A DNA stretch of 64,000 nt, from assembly GCA_022605955.1 (NCBI GenBank), contig JAKCOZ010000001.1, forward strand, positions 35,699,646 through 35,763,645, given 5' to 3'. Both the position numbers and the translations under genes were made by a program. The notes below the pieces were generated by a model. That model had not been told where the DNA came from, made no database searches, and was given only the letters and a program-made list of their open reading frames with translations. Below, one piece after another: positions 1-11,959 of the stretch. The stretch is from Rallus limicola (taxonomy: Eukaryota; Chordata; Aves; Gruiformes; Rallidae). The stretch's first letter is position 1; each line of letters starts with the position of its first letter.

Positions 1-39
1 TGTTATAAATATATCACAGTGTGCTGACCTAAGGAAGTT

Positions 40-372
40 GAAGAGGACCTACAGGAAAGCTGGGGAAGGATTGTTTGTAAGGGCAGATAGTGGCAGGCCA
101 AGAGGCAGTGATTTTGAACTTGAGCAGGGTGGATTTATATTAGACATTAGGAAGAAGTTCTTCACTATGAAGGTGGTGAGACACTGGCACAGGTTGCCCA
201 GAGAGGTGGTAGAGGCCACATTCCTGGAGACATTCAAGGTCAGGTTTGATGAAGCTCTGAGGGACCTGACCTAGTGAAGATGTCCCTGCTTACTGCAGGA
301 AGGTTGAACTAGATGACCTTTAAAAGTCCCTTCTGACCTAATGCATTTTGTGATTCTGTGATGATTCTATGA
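40..372 (+). mobile_element. CR1 LINE, 3' end (5'-truncated)
   Basis: This is a 5'-truncated CR1 non-LTR retrotransposon copy in sense orientation. Codons from about 38 to 274 read as the C-terminal end of CR1 ORF2, with the family hallmark RHWHRLPREVVEA followed by a TF.VRFDEALRDL-like stretch. The frame is open over 78 codons, but only this tail of the polymerase protein is present. Downstream is the CR1 3' untranslated block (TAGATGACCTTTAAAAGTCC, 311-330), then the short terminal repeats ATTCTGTGATGATTCTATGA near 353-372. There is no poly(A) tail, as is normal for CR1. The left edge near 40 is where recognisable similarity begins. The copy cannot move by itself. Confidence 0.93.
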
Positions 373-1439
373 AACCCAAATGGTCAGCATGCTGCCAAGT
401 GTCACTCCACTTCTAAGTGCTTCATCTTTAAAAGCAAAGTCTTGTACCTTTTTACAACTGATAGTGATCACACTATTGCTTCCCAGTACTGATAGCAAAA
501 GTAAAGCAATGGAAAACTTTATCTGATATTTCAAGAACCTGCCCTTATTTAGACACTTAATTCCCACTAACTTTTATAAGTAAGCACTTGTGCCCATGGG
601 TATTAAAGCTGCCACATATAGAATTTATACTGCAGTGGGTTTGTTGGAAGCTTTTATCAATATATAGAGATAATAATGTCTGAGGTCTGATTCTCATTTC
701 AGATATATAGTGATGCATAGAGTTGACTCACTGCTGCAGTGGGATTATTACAATTTATGTCAGTGTAAACACGAGAGAATCACCCTGGTTGCAACCACAG
801 GTTGCTGTCTGCTGGCTCTTGGGTGACATGTTTTTCTGGAAAGCACACAGCATAAGCAATCCATAGACAAAGAGAGTCAGCGGTAATTTGAAGCATCCTT
901 CAATCCTTTTTTGGGAGAACTAACAAGGCAAAAAAGGAAAAGATTATGAAGACCCTGATGGCAAAGGAAGGAGGTCTGGCACAAGAAGGAGATTTAGAAG
1001 GACTCTCAAGCAAAAGTCATCAAATTCAGACAAGTGTCTTTACAAATAATCCGCCGTCTTACCAACTTAAGTTTAACTCAACAAAGTTTCTACAACATTA
1101 GTGAAGGAGTGATATTTGATGAAGAGAGGTCAAAGAGAACAAAATAAACAGTCTAACAAAATTAAACAAGAGACGGGAACAACAAGAGAAAAGGAAAAAA
1201 GAAGGAAAGGGATAAGAGAAGGAGAGGTTAAGGACAGAGAGATTTTGTCTTTTCTGCCTAAATCAACAGATCTTCTCAGGGCTGGGAGTGCTCAGTAAAG
1301 ATGACAGGAGGTCTCTAGTGCTGTGTTTCAGACAAACATTTCTTGCATTTATATCTAATGAAAAATCCTTCTGCTTTAAGAAGTGGGCACTGCAGCTGAC
1401 TTCTACAGGTGTATTTATAGTTCAACACATCGCCAATTA
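373..1439. other. Unique non-coding DNA with a purine-rich tract
   Basis: No gene or transposon family is recognised here. A purine-rich, low-complexity tract runs from about 1119 to 1243, almost all A and G on the plus strand. It produces a lysine/arginine/glutamate-rich open frame that is a composition artefact. The frames in the rest are short and have no recognisable domains. Confidence 0.5.
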
Positions 1440-1700
1440 TTTAATTTGCATTTCCATAGTAACTATTAGCAGAATCCAGGCAAAGAAAATATGTGCAGTC
1501 ATTGTTTAACAATTACCCTGCCACGTACGCAGCATTGTTCTGTCGCACGCGCTAGTTTAAAAATACACACCCGTGGGGCTTTTTCCTACTGTTATTTCAT
1601 TCTGCCACGGTAGTACCTGGAGCTTCTGGCTGTAAAATATATAAAGCCACAGGAAAGGGCTATTCTTCAGTCCAGAGAACCAGCAGTCCAGATTTATAGT
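1440..1700 (+). promoter_or_regulatory. Candidate RNA polymerase II promoter (TATA + initiator)
   Basis: A TATA box (TATATAAAG, 1638-1646) lies 31 bases upstream of a perfect initiator match (TCAGTCC, A at 1669), which is canonical core-promoter geometry. Upstream are about six CpGs between 1525 and 1615 in a window where CpG is rare, a perfect POU octamer ATTTGCAT at 1444-1451, and an RFX X-box-like TTTCCATAGTAAC just after it. The first ATG downstream of the predicted start is at 1721 and opens a 56-codon frame ending at 1891. A GTAAGG splice-donor-like site lies at about 1698, so a short non-coding first exon is also possible. No repeat family is recognised here, so it does not look like an LTR promoter. 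The gene driven, if any, is unknown. Confidence 0.42.
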
Positions 1701-1720
1701 AAGGTGGAAAAGTCACGCAG

Positions 1721-1891
1721 ATGCATATAGAGCGAAGACCTAAAGAGGGGGTTAAAGTAAAAATAATCATGGATTACCTCATGTCAGATGAAGTGGTCAC
1801 AGAAGCCACAGGTGACAATCAGCATCCCCCAAGCCACATGCTGGTGATCTGGCAGCATTGTGATAGCAAAAGCTGGGGGAGAGGGATTTAG
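1721..1891 (+). other. Short open frame (56 codons) after the candidate promoter
   Basis: The first ATG after the predicted start site at 1669 begins this frame, which runs to TAG at 1889-1891. It contains a second in-frame ATG (codon 17, near 1769). The product would start MHIERRPKEG and include MDYLMSDEVVTEAT. I recognise no domain, signal peptide or membrane segment. A CAG/GTGACA donor-like site near the middle means it could instead be part of an exon. Position is the only argument for it, and 56 codons can easily occur by chance. Confidence 0.15.
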
Positions 1892-3984
1892 AGCATAAAA
1901 AATTGAGACCATAAGAAATACTGTTGTAGATTTATTTCTGTTCTCATAAACTTACATTCATGCGGAAGTTGAGTGAAAGAAAAGACCACTACCAGAGACA
2001 AAACAAAATAGTTAAGTCCTTTTACAATGTTAGGAAAAGATCTCATTGGTCTTCGTTTCACAGGAAGCACACACCAAAATGACAGGGCTTCTACTGGGGT
2101 AGAGGAAGGGTGCCATAGGTACTCTAATCATACTTTAAATAGGCTGTAGGCCAGGTTTTACAATGGGTCTTTGGAGCTCGCTTTCTGCTACCCACTGAGG
2201 TGAAGAGACCATCCAGACCCTGTTGAATTCAAGGGTGAAAAGCGGTGACTTCTTTATGCTGGAAAGTGTCTCTGCAAACACACTTTCTCTTTTCGCCATC
2301 AGCTATCATTTTCCCCCTGCTGATTATGAAAAGAAGTGGTTGCCTCGGGTAATTATGTGTACAGGAAGAAATTCTCACTGCTTTCTGAATATCACCAATA
2401 ACATGTTTAAGTGATTTACTGTACCTTGTAATTGGTTTTCTGAAAATATGAATATTTTACTGCCACTGTGGCAACTCTCCACAGCATCTATAATACTGAC
2501 ATTCTGCAGGACATGATTAATGAGTTTTATTTTTTGCTCTGTCTAGAAGTAAGAAGGTTAGAAGTTTTAAAATGATTTTCTTTTGGAGAACATGTAAAAA
2601 GATCATAAAGCTGCATCTGATCAATGTGTGAGAGAATTTCTGAAGGGCCAGGAAACCAAAATAACTCAGCAAATATTAGAAACAAGCTAGAGGAAGTCCA
2701 TCATACACAAAGTAATGACATCTTAGTATCATATATTTCTTTACAGCTAATTTTGGTAGAAGGAATTAGCCCATCTCTGGGTATATTGTGTGGTAACAGG
2801 GAAGCAAAGAATGTCTGTGAACTTTGAAGCCTACTTTACTATAGTGGGTACCCTTAAAACCCCTTAAAATATGTATGTGGGATAAAATACTATAAGGGTG
2901 AGGCGAGCCTCTTATTCTGTGGCAAAGCAAAAGAGAATCAGTTTTGTAACATGTATTGGAACTGAGATAATGCCAAACACTGAGTTTGACACTTGCCCTA
3001 GAAGGTTTGCAACCTTAAGAAGGTATTTTGCTATCCATTTCTCCTTGTTTGCTAGTAGGAAAAAATAGATGCTGATAACATAAGCCCTTTCTATTGAACA
3101 CTCTGTGTTGTTTTAAAGAATCTGGTTTCTAGATCATCTTAGGAAGGGTATTTAAGTGAAATAATTATAATATTTGTAATTTCAGCTTCTTTGGCACCTA
3201 ATATAATTCACAATCCTAAGTGAGGCACCCATGCTTTCTCATAGGTTGCAAGGAGAAAGCTATAAGCCTGAAAAAAAGGTTTCATTAAAGCAGAAATATA
3301 AAGGAGAGTAGAAGTGTCTGCATCTTGCCTGCGACAGGCCATTAACCTCTCTGAGCCAGAGATGGGCACTTCTTTCATAACAAGGAACCAAACTTATTTA
3401 TTTTCAACATTCAAAGTGAAACTGTTCATTCTAAGAGATGACTGGAGAAGCAAGTCGTGATGTCTTCTTAACCACTAGACTGGTATCTAGGGTACTTACA
3501 AAGATGTGAAAGACTTAGACCCTGACCATAGGGTTTGTTTTAACAACAACAGGAGGTGGTTCTGAGTGGGCTTTACCACTATGCCCCATGCAAATATGCA
3601 TTTGCAAATCATTTACAAACTAGTTCACAGTCATATATGCCTGTTCTACTATATGCCAGGTAGCCTGATTAGAATAGTCTGTAAAGCTTTAAAAAACAAA
3701 AGAAAGAGGGAAACAAGAGAAATAGGGTGGAAAAAAAAGCAATGGAGGATAATATATGACAGTTAATGCCAGAACAACCTGATCTCTGTCTTTGTTAGCA
3801 CAGCAAGCATTATGGGCAAAAGAAAGAGAGCAAAACCTTAAAGGATAAACTCACCTGCCCCTAAATACAGCTTTCGGGGTATGATAGAGCACAACACAGG
3901 AGCTGTAAAGCAGGAAAAATACCTAGCTAACAGGAAGACTGCTAAAAAGAGAACAGTGTTGCTGGAAGAAAGTAGCTAGTGTAA
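1892..3984. other. Unique non-coding DNA, nothing recognised
   Basis: This AT-rich stretch holds only short open frames (up to 67 codons) without recognisable domains. A purine-rich patch lies at about 3690-3745. No transposon hallmark, RNA gene or strong promoter geometry was seen. Confidence 0.5.
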
Positions 3985-4255
3985 TTCCTTGAGGATAGGT
4001 CTTGAGGGCAATTATATGTAATGTTTTTATTGGTGACCTTGGCACAAAGAGTAGTTATGTGCTGATGAAATCTGCTGATGACACAAAGCTGGGAGCAGCA
4101 ATCAATATACAGAGGAGCATCAGAATATCATACAGGAAGAGTGGGGTGACCTTGAAGACTGGATTAATAGGAAGAGGAGGATAACATGTAGTAGTACCAA
4201 GAGCAAAGTCTTGTACTTAGGGACTAAGAAGAATGGCTGTCATAAACTGGAAGTG
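3985..4255 (+). mobile_element. CR1-like LINE, reverse-transcriptase fragment
   Basis: This scrap of a CR1-family ORF2 is in sense orientation. In the frame from 4002 it reads as the start of RT motif C: a degraded IGDLGT segment, then KSADDTKLGAA at about 4064-4100. This corresponds to the FADDTKLG active-site box of CR1 polymerases, with the phenylalanine replaced by serine. Further on, a KSKVLYLGTK-like stretch (about 4199-4232) matches the conserved motif that follows. Both ends are lost: the 5' part of the RT, the C-terminal HWNRLPRE region and the 3' tail are missing. Divergence looks higher than in the other CR1 pieces, which suggests an old insertion. It ends before the LTR that begins at about 4465. 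Confidence 0.75.
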
Positions 4256-4464
4256 CAACAGGTGCAGATGAGAAAGAAGGGCAAGTTTGGGAGTATAAGT
4301 CAATACAGAATACCTGTAAGCCACTTAAAGGACAGGACTGTCAAAGAATTTCCTGAAAAATTTTTCCAGTGATGCCAGAAATGGAAAAAACTATCAAACA
4401 AATGGTCAGAAAGACATTTTTTAGAGTATATTCAAGTATATACATGAAAATCACCCTAAAAAAC

Positions 4465-5322
4465 CCCAACCTGGATAGGTTCTGTAATGAAAGGGGAGTT
4501 TCCACACTGGAGCAGGTGGATAGACTCAGAGGAGGCTGCTACTCGGTGCAGGAGTTTGTGAAGAACTGCAACCCATGGGAAGGACTTATGTTGGGGAAAT
4601 TCATGGTGGACTGTTTCCCATGAGTGGGACCCATGCCAGAGCAGGGGAAGAGTGTGAGGAGTCCTCCTCCTGAGCAGGAAGGAGCAGCGGAGACAATACC
4701 ACTCTGGGGGAGGAGGGAGAGAAATTGGGAGTAAAGCTGATCCCATGAAGAAGGGAAGGGTGGGAGGGGTGGGGGGACTGGCTGTTTTTGGTTTTATTTC
4801 TCATTTTTTTACTCTGAATTGATTCGCAATAAATTGATATTCCCATGACGGTAACTGGTGAGTGATCTCTCCCAGAATCACAGAATCACTAGGTTGGGAA
4901 AGACCTTTGAGATCATCGCCTCCAACCACACTGATCCTCTACCTAGCCATATCACTGGGCACCTCATCTACCCATCTTTGAAATACATCCAGGGATGGCG
5001 ACTCAGCCAGCTCCCTGGGCAGCCTGTTCCAATGCCCAATAACCCTTTCAGTGAAGAATTTTTTCCTAATGCCTAACCTGAACCTGCCGTGGTGCAGCTT
5101 GCTGCCATTCCCCCTCATCCTATCACCTGTCGCTTGGGAGAAGACACCAATACCCATCTCTCTACAACCTCCTTTCAAGTAATTGTAAGTGGTGATAAGA
5201 TCTCCCCTCAGCCTACTCTTCTCCCTGTCCTTATCTCAACCCACAAGCCTTTCGTTATATTTTCTCTCCCCTGTCCAGCCAAGGAGGGGAGTGTTAAGAG
5301 CAGCCTGGGTCAGCCCACCACA
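4465..5322 (+). mobile_element. Avian ERVL-type LTR, 5'-truncated, split by a CR1
   Basis: This is the 3' part of a long avian LTR, probably of the ERVL class, and the same family as 31099-31902 and 51376-52565. Shared features are the repeated CCCATGG.. blocks spaced about 45 bases apart (4500-4660), a GGGAGAGAAATTGGGAGT block (about 4709-4733), a poly(A) signal AATAAA at 4828-4833, and the terminal GTCAGCCCACCACA ending in CA at 5322. The first several hundred bases of the family are missing. A CR1 interrupts the element at 4874-5219, and the LTR resumes at about 5220. No retroviral internal region flanks it, so it is a solo LTR remnant. Confidence 0.85.
4874..5219 (-). mobile_element. CR1 LINE 3' end nested in the LTR
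   Basis: A 5'-truncated CR1 on the minus strand. Its 3' tail starts at 4874 as AGAATCACAGAATCAC (the complement of the ATTCTGTGA octamers). The minus-strand frame 5178-4939 encodes the ORF2 C-terminus, with [20 protein letters not shown] and then a SPSLDVF-type block, and it is open for 79 codons. Both sides carry TCTCCC (4868-4873 and 5220-5225), a 6-bp target-site duplication. The uninterrupted copy at 51376-52565 has this site only once (GATCTCTCCCTGTCC), so the empty-site structure is visible inside this same window. The CR1 is therefore younger than the LTR. Confidence 0.93.
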
Positions 5323-8194
5323 ACTAGTTGTCATGAAGTAGTTTCTGCTAACTGTTTGCCTGCCTGTACTTGCCTTGTGGTAAATTAAAGGTAGGTTTTT
5401 TAATTTTGCCTGAAACATAATCTGTCTTGAGTTTACCAAAGACAAATATTATAGCAGCTTCCATGAGGTGGCTAATGAGATATATAAAGGCATGAGTTCT
5501 TGTTTGAGTAATCTTACTCTAAAATAAATTACTTTGCCCAATCTGGCCAATCAAAAGAGGAAAAATGACTGGATTGTGTTTGTAAATATGCAAAGCATGT
5601 AGACACCAGAGGTGAAGAAAAGTTCTTCGAGTTAAACAGCAAAGTAGGCTCAGGACTGAATAGTATTTAATTTGCTATAGTTGAGTGGAAATTATCACAT
5701 AGTTTGTGATCACAAGAAAGGTGAGTAGTCACAATGGTTTTCCAATAAGTGTACTGAGGGCAATAAGCCTAGCTGTTTTGGGAGGTATAACTTCAAAATG
5801 TTTTCTCAGTGACTGCCAACTCGGTATTTGTAGTTCTTGTTATCAAGGTTTTTCATCTGTAGAGAAGGTATGGGACGGATGTTTAGGTTGTAAAAGTGTC
5901 TCAGGCCAGGAGACAGTACTCTGGAAAGCACTTCTTTCCTTTTCTGCTTTTCTTATACTTGATTATGGCAAATAAAGATTCAGTGCAGTGCAATTCTGTG
6001 TTGTTTTTCTATTATTCTAATCCTGTTCCTGAACATCTTATAGTGCTCCTGAGCATTGTAATGAAAAGAACCTGTGACTAGAGCCTCTTATTTAACAAAA
6101 ATAAAACCTCTGTCTATTAATAACACTATGCATAAATGAGCAGTGAGTGTATGACTCTGAGCACAGATGAATTTCAGTGTTCCCTTACATGCTAGTGTGC
6201 TTTTCTCATTTATATTTTCATCTGACTTTACAAAAAAATAAACATCTTCTTTTCCCTGCCATATTGAAATGAAGAAAACTTCTAAGATGGTGAATATTTA
6301 GGCTTACATTTATGCAAATGTTGTTATACAAATGATACACAGTTATAAATTACATAAATTGAAATATAATATTTAATAATTCCAAAAATTACTTTAAAGA
6401 ATGACCAAATGCATTTTGGCAGCTTGAAGATGATATAAAAAGTGGTAATTGCCATCAACACTGGAGAAAAACATATGTTGTGTTGTGGGTCTCTGCCCTG
6501 AAAGGTAGATTGACTAGAAAACTTGGCAAAGACAACCAAACCTGATACATTTCTAGCAAGCATGTGTGTTAATACATCTGGGGAAAGGGTTCTCTACTGG
6601 AACTACCTCCACCCATCATGTTTCCATGGATACACTAAGACTATAAATATTCTTAAGGCATATACTTTTGGCTTTTTTTAATTGAGACCTCAGTTTGGGA
6701 AATCATTTCCCTATCTCTTAACATTAAGCACATACTTAAACTTTTAAAAGGACCAGATATATGTAGACAATAGATAATCCACATGACTTCAAAGACACCT
6801 AAAGAGGTGTTCTCACCAAATGAACAGAAGCTACAGGCAGAAAAACTTCCGAGCTGTCTCACTTTAAACAAATGTTCCTGCTTAAATGCAGAGAAAGCCT
6901 CAACTGCCTCAGCTAAATGTGTGGACCAAGAACCAAGAAGAAATGTCTAATATTTATCAGTGGGAGTCTTGACAGAATAAAAGCAAGATGCAGGAAGCTC
7001 AGTATACTGTTTCATGTCTCCTGGCTGCTTTGCCTATGAAGAGCAGAAACATAAGTTACCTCATGCTTCATTTTCCAGTCTTCATTGGCTGACTGACAAA
7101 GTAAATAGCATTCTGTCCTTTTTCTCCATGTTGGCTGCATTTATCTGGGAGAAGAGTTGGTCGTAACTCTGAACTGATGACTTGTGAGCTGTCTTGATAT
7201 TTTGAAGCTTGTTTTCATGAAGCATCAAAAATATTTTTTCAGTGTTTCCTATGGTGTAGAATTTCAAAAAACTTAACTTTTAAATTTGAATTACTTTAAT
7301 TTAAATATCAGAAAAGGAATTTGTATTTCTACATGTTTTTATTACATTTTCATAGAGTTATATAATATTAAGGAACATGCTGATTAGCAGAGATTTAAAA
7401 CCTCTTGCATTGCCTTCAAGTTTAAGCTGTTCCTCTCCTATTTGTTTTGTAATGAAATAGTTTTATAGCACAGTTTTCATCAAATCCGTTTTGATAAACA
7501 TTTTTGACCAGCTCCAGGTAGTAATAACAGTTTGGAGCAAAATGATGACAGATAACCCGTTGATAAACAATTTAGCTTACCTGCTTTAGAAATGAATTTT
7601 CAGGAGCACAGCTGATGGGTTTCCATCTGATTAAATCAAGAGCAGTCAACATCAGAAACCAGGCCAAAAAAAAAAAAAAAAGGAAAAAGAAGATAAAGAA
7701 ATTGCATATTTTACTTTTTTCCCCCTAAATTTTGTGTCCTTTTTTTTTGTCTAATCCTTTTAGTCTAAAACTTAATACTTACAATGATGGGAATATTACC
7801 AAAATAAGGTCAATACCACACAGTTTAGGACCAGTATATTTTTATATGGCAAATGTTAATCTGACAAATCATTACTGCAAACACCCTGATTATTAAAAAT
7901 GCTGCGTGACCAGAGTTCCTGGCAATGCTGAAAATCATGTAACATGGTTCTATACTCAGTGCTAAATGTTTCTGTCTCTATAAAGTAGATGCTGGGCTGG
8001 TGGCAAGTATGATGTATTTTGCTCTCAAAGTGCAATTCTTACTCCTGTATGTTTGCGTTACATAAACCTACAGAACTAATAGGTGAAATATGTGTTTCTA
8101 TAACACTTTTCTGTTACTGAGTTTTATTAGATAATTCTAGTGGTTTTTGAAACCAAAATTTGCCTTCTTTGCAAAGTTGCTTTCCCAATAAAAT
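5323..8194. other. Unique AT-rich DNA, nothing coding recognised
   Basis: There is no recognisable transposon or gene here. Open frames reach 89 codons but have no familiar domains. A run of 16 A lies at 7666-7681 without signs of a retrocopy upstream. The part from about 7380 to 7640 lacks repeats and holds two GATAAACA-type forkhead-like sites (about 7493 and 7562). It could be a conserved element, but this rests on motif content only. Confidence 0.45.
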
Positions 8195-8500
8195 GATGAT
8201 GCCTCAGAAAGCCGGAATCAAAACTCAATAGCCTTGGTGTCCTTTATTGCAGTGCTGGGCACACAGGGGATCGCTCCTCCAAATGCGTGTGCCAATTAAA
8301 GCCAAATTTCTCATATTTATACAGATCAACTATACATATTCATTATCATTTCTAAGAAAAGGCAGGGTTATGCAAATTATTTCCAGGAAGTCATTTACAT
8401 TAACTCCTCACAGATAGAGAAAACTTCATTGGGTATACTCAAGCTACACCTACATCAATTTATTCAGCATTATTATATTTCAATGAATCAATGAAATCAC
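8195..8500 (-). mobile_element. Endogenous retroviral LTR (antisense), boundaries approximate
   Basis: On the minus strand this segment has LTR organisation. A TATAAATA box (plus-strand 8314-8321) is followed about 75 bases on by a poly(A) signal AATAAA (plus-strand 8242-8247), which brackets a short R region at roughly 8290-8225. The U3 part contains a perfect POU octamer (ATGCAAAT, plus-strand 8370-8377). The U5 side ends near TGATGATGCC at about 8194-8203, which gives the expected TG edge. I could not find a convincing matching edge or target duplication on the right, so the end near 8500 is a guess. No internal retroviral genes adjoin it, so it would be a solo or truncated LTR. The family is not identified. 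Confidence 0.5.
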
Positions 8501-8705
8501 AAAATATGCTATAAATCAGCTGGGCCTAAACAAAATTTGGCACTGTTTAAATTTAGTTGATTCCTAAGCCATGCAATAATTAACAAGAAAAGAAAAGAAG
8601 ATATTTAAAATCTATTAGCTACTGAGCTATTTACTTTCCACCATTTCTGAAGGTGTCTTATCTTGATAATTAAAAGAATGGTATTTTTTAACTCTAAGAA
8701 GATAT

Positions 8706-9014
8706 TTGGGACAGGGTAAAAAGTAGGGCCTGTAGCAATAGGACAAGGGATAATGGTTTTAAATTAAAAGTGGGTAAATTTAGACTAGATATAAGGAAGG
8801 AATTTTTTATGATGAGGGTGGTGAAACAGTAGAACAGGTTGCCCAGACAGGTGTCAGATGCCCCATCCCTGGAAACATTCAAGGTCAGGTTGGATGGGGC
8901 TCTGAGGAACCTAATCAGTGGAAGATGTCCCTACTTGTTGCAGGGGGGTTGGGCTAGATGACCTCTAAACGTCGTTCACAACACAAATTATTCCATGGTT
9001 CTGTGTTTCTATGA
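8706..9014 (+). mobile_element. CR1 LINE, 3' end
   Basis: A 5'-truncated sense CR1 copy. Similarity begins at the GTAGCAATAGGACAAGGGATAA block (about 8731). It then runs through the ORF2 C-terminal coding segment, where stops and missense changes break the frame (GTGAAACAGTAGAACAGGTTG carries a stop in the HWNRLPRE region). It finishes with the UTR block GGGCTAGATGACCTCTAAACG and a degraded octamer tail (GGTTCTGTGTTTCTATGA) at about 9014. It is non-functional. It lies about 200 bases downstream of the antisense LTR with no overlap. Confidence 0.92.
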
Positions 9015-11959
9015 TTTACTTATTTGCAGAAGCCCATGAGGTAATTTATAGCTTTTAATTGTGCTAATCATCATGACAGAATAGGAAAGGACTTGCTAGA
9101 ATTTTTTTTTTCTTTTTCTAAAATTGCAATATTTTCATTGGCCTATCAGTGGCCAATATTTAAATAATATTTAATTCCTAAAATATTCATCTTCTATGTT
9201 CAGTACGTGTGCTGTGGTCAGTCCCTGGCATTCTAGGACTCCTGCCAGAGACTGTCTAGGAGGATGTGGGCTGGTGGAGGCATGGCCATTCCTAAAACTG
9301 TTGTGCTGATTCTGTGGTGTGAACACTGGTGCCGTTCAGTGCAGTTCCATTGGTGTAACCTCAGTTCCCAATCTGCCAGTGAACTGAATTACAGAGCTGC
9401 AGCTGGTCCTGCATTGTGAACACAATAAATAGTCCCTTAAAATCCCATTTTGGCTCCTTTGGTGATGTGCAAGAACCTTAATGTGATACAATACTAAACA
9501 CTACTTAATTTACTAAGGTCTTTATTAAAACATATAATAACTCATTCTGACACTCCAAATTTCAAGCATTTGAGTCCTGTACATCATTTCCTTGAATGAT
9601 CCATTCATGATGATTTAATGTCTTATGTAAGATTTTGGAGCAGGGATGGTCTGAACCTGTAAGAAATGACCCAGGCTTCCTACTCACCACAATTTTCTCC
9701 TCATTTTTCCTCTTAAAAATTACTCATTCCACACCTTGAGAATCACAAAACTAGGACAATCAAATAAGTATTTGCATGAAATGCACACAATCACACAGGA
9801 TTTCAAGTTTCCACTGTAAGTCAGCAGGGGATAATTTTGTTTTGGGGGAGATGAGGACTATGCTAGAATTCAAAACTGGTAATTAAAGGATTTCAGGAAA
9901 AAAAGGCAGTGACTCTTCCCAGTAGGCTGATGTCACAGGCAGGAAGAGTGTTGAGCTGTGGATCCCAGGGAGGGAAAGAGCAGGTCCCCCAGGATGCTTT
10001 AGCATTCCAGTCACAAGCTTATTTCAATGTGCTTTGCATACTCCAACATCTCCTATGCAGAGTCAGGTTCTAGTCAGCCAGGGGGACTTCAGCTTTTACA
10101 TTGGTGGCAGATATACTGAAAAAGTCCTTCCATGCATTTTAAGAAATGCTCAGCAGCTTTGGGCTCCTGCTTCTGAGGTTAAGAAGTGTTTCAATTTTAT
10201 TCTAAAATCGAGTCAAAGAAAAGCAAAGACCAGCAGTATCTGATCCGTCAGGTCTCTGTTGGCTGCTGTTTCTCTCAAATTGGAGGACTTGTTTTTGCAT
10301 GTGAAGGCCAATCTAAATGATAGAAAGTGTCAGGAAAGAGGAAGTTTCCTCAGTGAGGACACAAATTGCTACTCATAATGATTCTAAAAGATAAAAATAC
10401 TTTTTTTCTCTAAAATTACTTTGAAAACATTAATGTAAATGTAAATATATTTGTCAGGTAAAAGAATCTTTTCAATAAAAGTTTCTTCTTTTGCACTATT
10501 TAAGTTCTGAAATTATCATTCTAGTTTTTTTCTTTAATACGACTTTTATCCAAGCAGCTTTAATGGCATTTAACCGACAGACAGGAAGACCTTCCTAATT
10601 CAAGTCTGCAAGTCAGAACACCCTCCCCTCCCAGGAGTGTACCTGGCTGTACCCTGGCTGGAGGCAAACCCACATCCCAGTCTCCAGACTTCATCCTGAC
10701 CTCACTTGCTGTCTTGAGTCTGTGACTGCCAGCTGAGATTCTGCCCTGCCTGCTCTACCCTGGTGCTCAACCCTGGCTGCTGCAGGGAGCCTGGCCCTGG
10801 GGCTTCATGAAGCCTTGTCCCCATGGCTCCACACAACTCCAGTTTGACCTCCAAACCCTGCAGGAAACTGTAGTTGACATGTAGGTGCAGATCCTGACAA
10901 ATACTTGCTCTTATTAAAAAATTGGTGGAATATATGCTCGTTCAGATGGTTTCAGAATATCTGTTGCTTGATGGAAGAAGTTGTTTCTCAAATGTGATCA
11001 GATCAAATAGACTGGAACAGTTGAAAAGGAAATTTTCTTATCCCTCATGAATTACGTACAGTTTAAATTTCTTGTGTAGATTAAATTAAAAAGCTTTCAT
11101 GCAGGAAAATTTTCAAGACAAATAAAAAAGGTAAAAAGGTTACATCTGAGTTTACTCCATAGGAGCTGCTTCCATCCATGTTTCAGTTTTGTGAGCTCAT
11201 GTCAGTTTTCTGACACAAATTAAGCACAGTAGGATTTACATTTAATTTATGTTTATGTGGAATGTGGTCATTAAAACACCAAGCAACAGCTTGTAATGCA
11301 GACCTGCAACGAGTAACTGCATCTTAAGCCAGCTTTGATGGAAATTCACCTGTCTGCAGGTGCTTGCAAATATATCTAAAACCATACAAAACACCAACAG
11401 CTAGATGTGGTGTGAACAGTTCACAGCCTTTACTTCGTATGTCTGCTAAAACAAGAATTTCACCTCCCAAGTACAGAATTCCCATGGAAATAAATCTATG
11501 GATCCAGTAAAAATAACCTCTTTCTGCTGAATATTACACCATTTAGTTATATGGCTAAAAGTGTGTCAGGCCCAATTCCCTGCTAGTTTAAGGCTCCTCT
11601 ATGTAGAACCTCTTGGAGACTTACCAGGACAGTGAGAAGAACTGAATTTTGCAGTCTAAAAGATGATGAGTCAACCTTTAGTGAGGTTTGGTTTCCCTTT
11701 TTTACTGGAAGGGGGAAGCAGGACGTGATGGGGCAAGTGCTGGAGGAAGGACACCAGAAAACCAGAGCTTCTGATCAGCTTGCTTTAGAGAAAGACACCT
11801 CATGGATCATCACTGATGTGCCCCACACACTGACTACTACTTTAGCAACCAAGGACTTAACAGGGCACTTCCACAGACAAAGAAGGCAACTGGGAACTCT
11901 GCAAAGGCTGTTACTCTAAGTCATTGTGAAAAATAATACAGTACAATAATATGAAGCTG
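9015..11959. other. Unique non-coding DNA with a GC-richer patch
   Basis: No gene is recognised. A GC-richer patch runs from about 10610 to 10870 (many CCTGGCTG/CTGCC words, few CpGs) between AT-rich flanks. It has no long open frame and no splice-site pair I would trust. The 95-codon frame at 11632-11919 has no recognisable domain. Confidence 0.45.

Noticed and set aside
7666..7681. A16 run as the tail of a processed pseudogene
   Set aside because: No gene-like sequence upstream and no flanking direct repeats seen.
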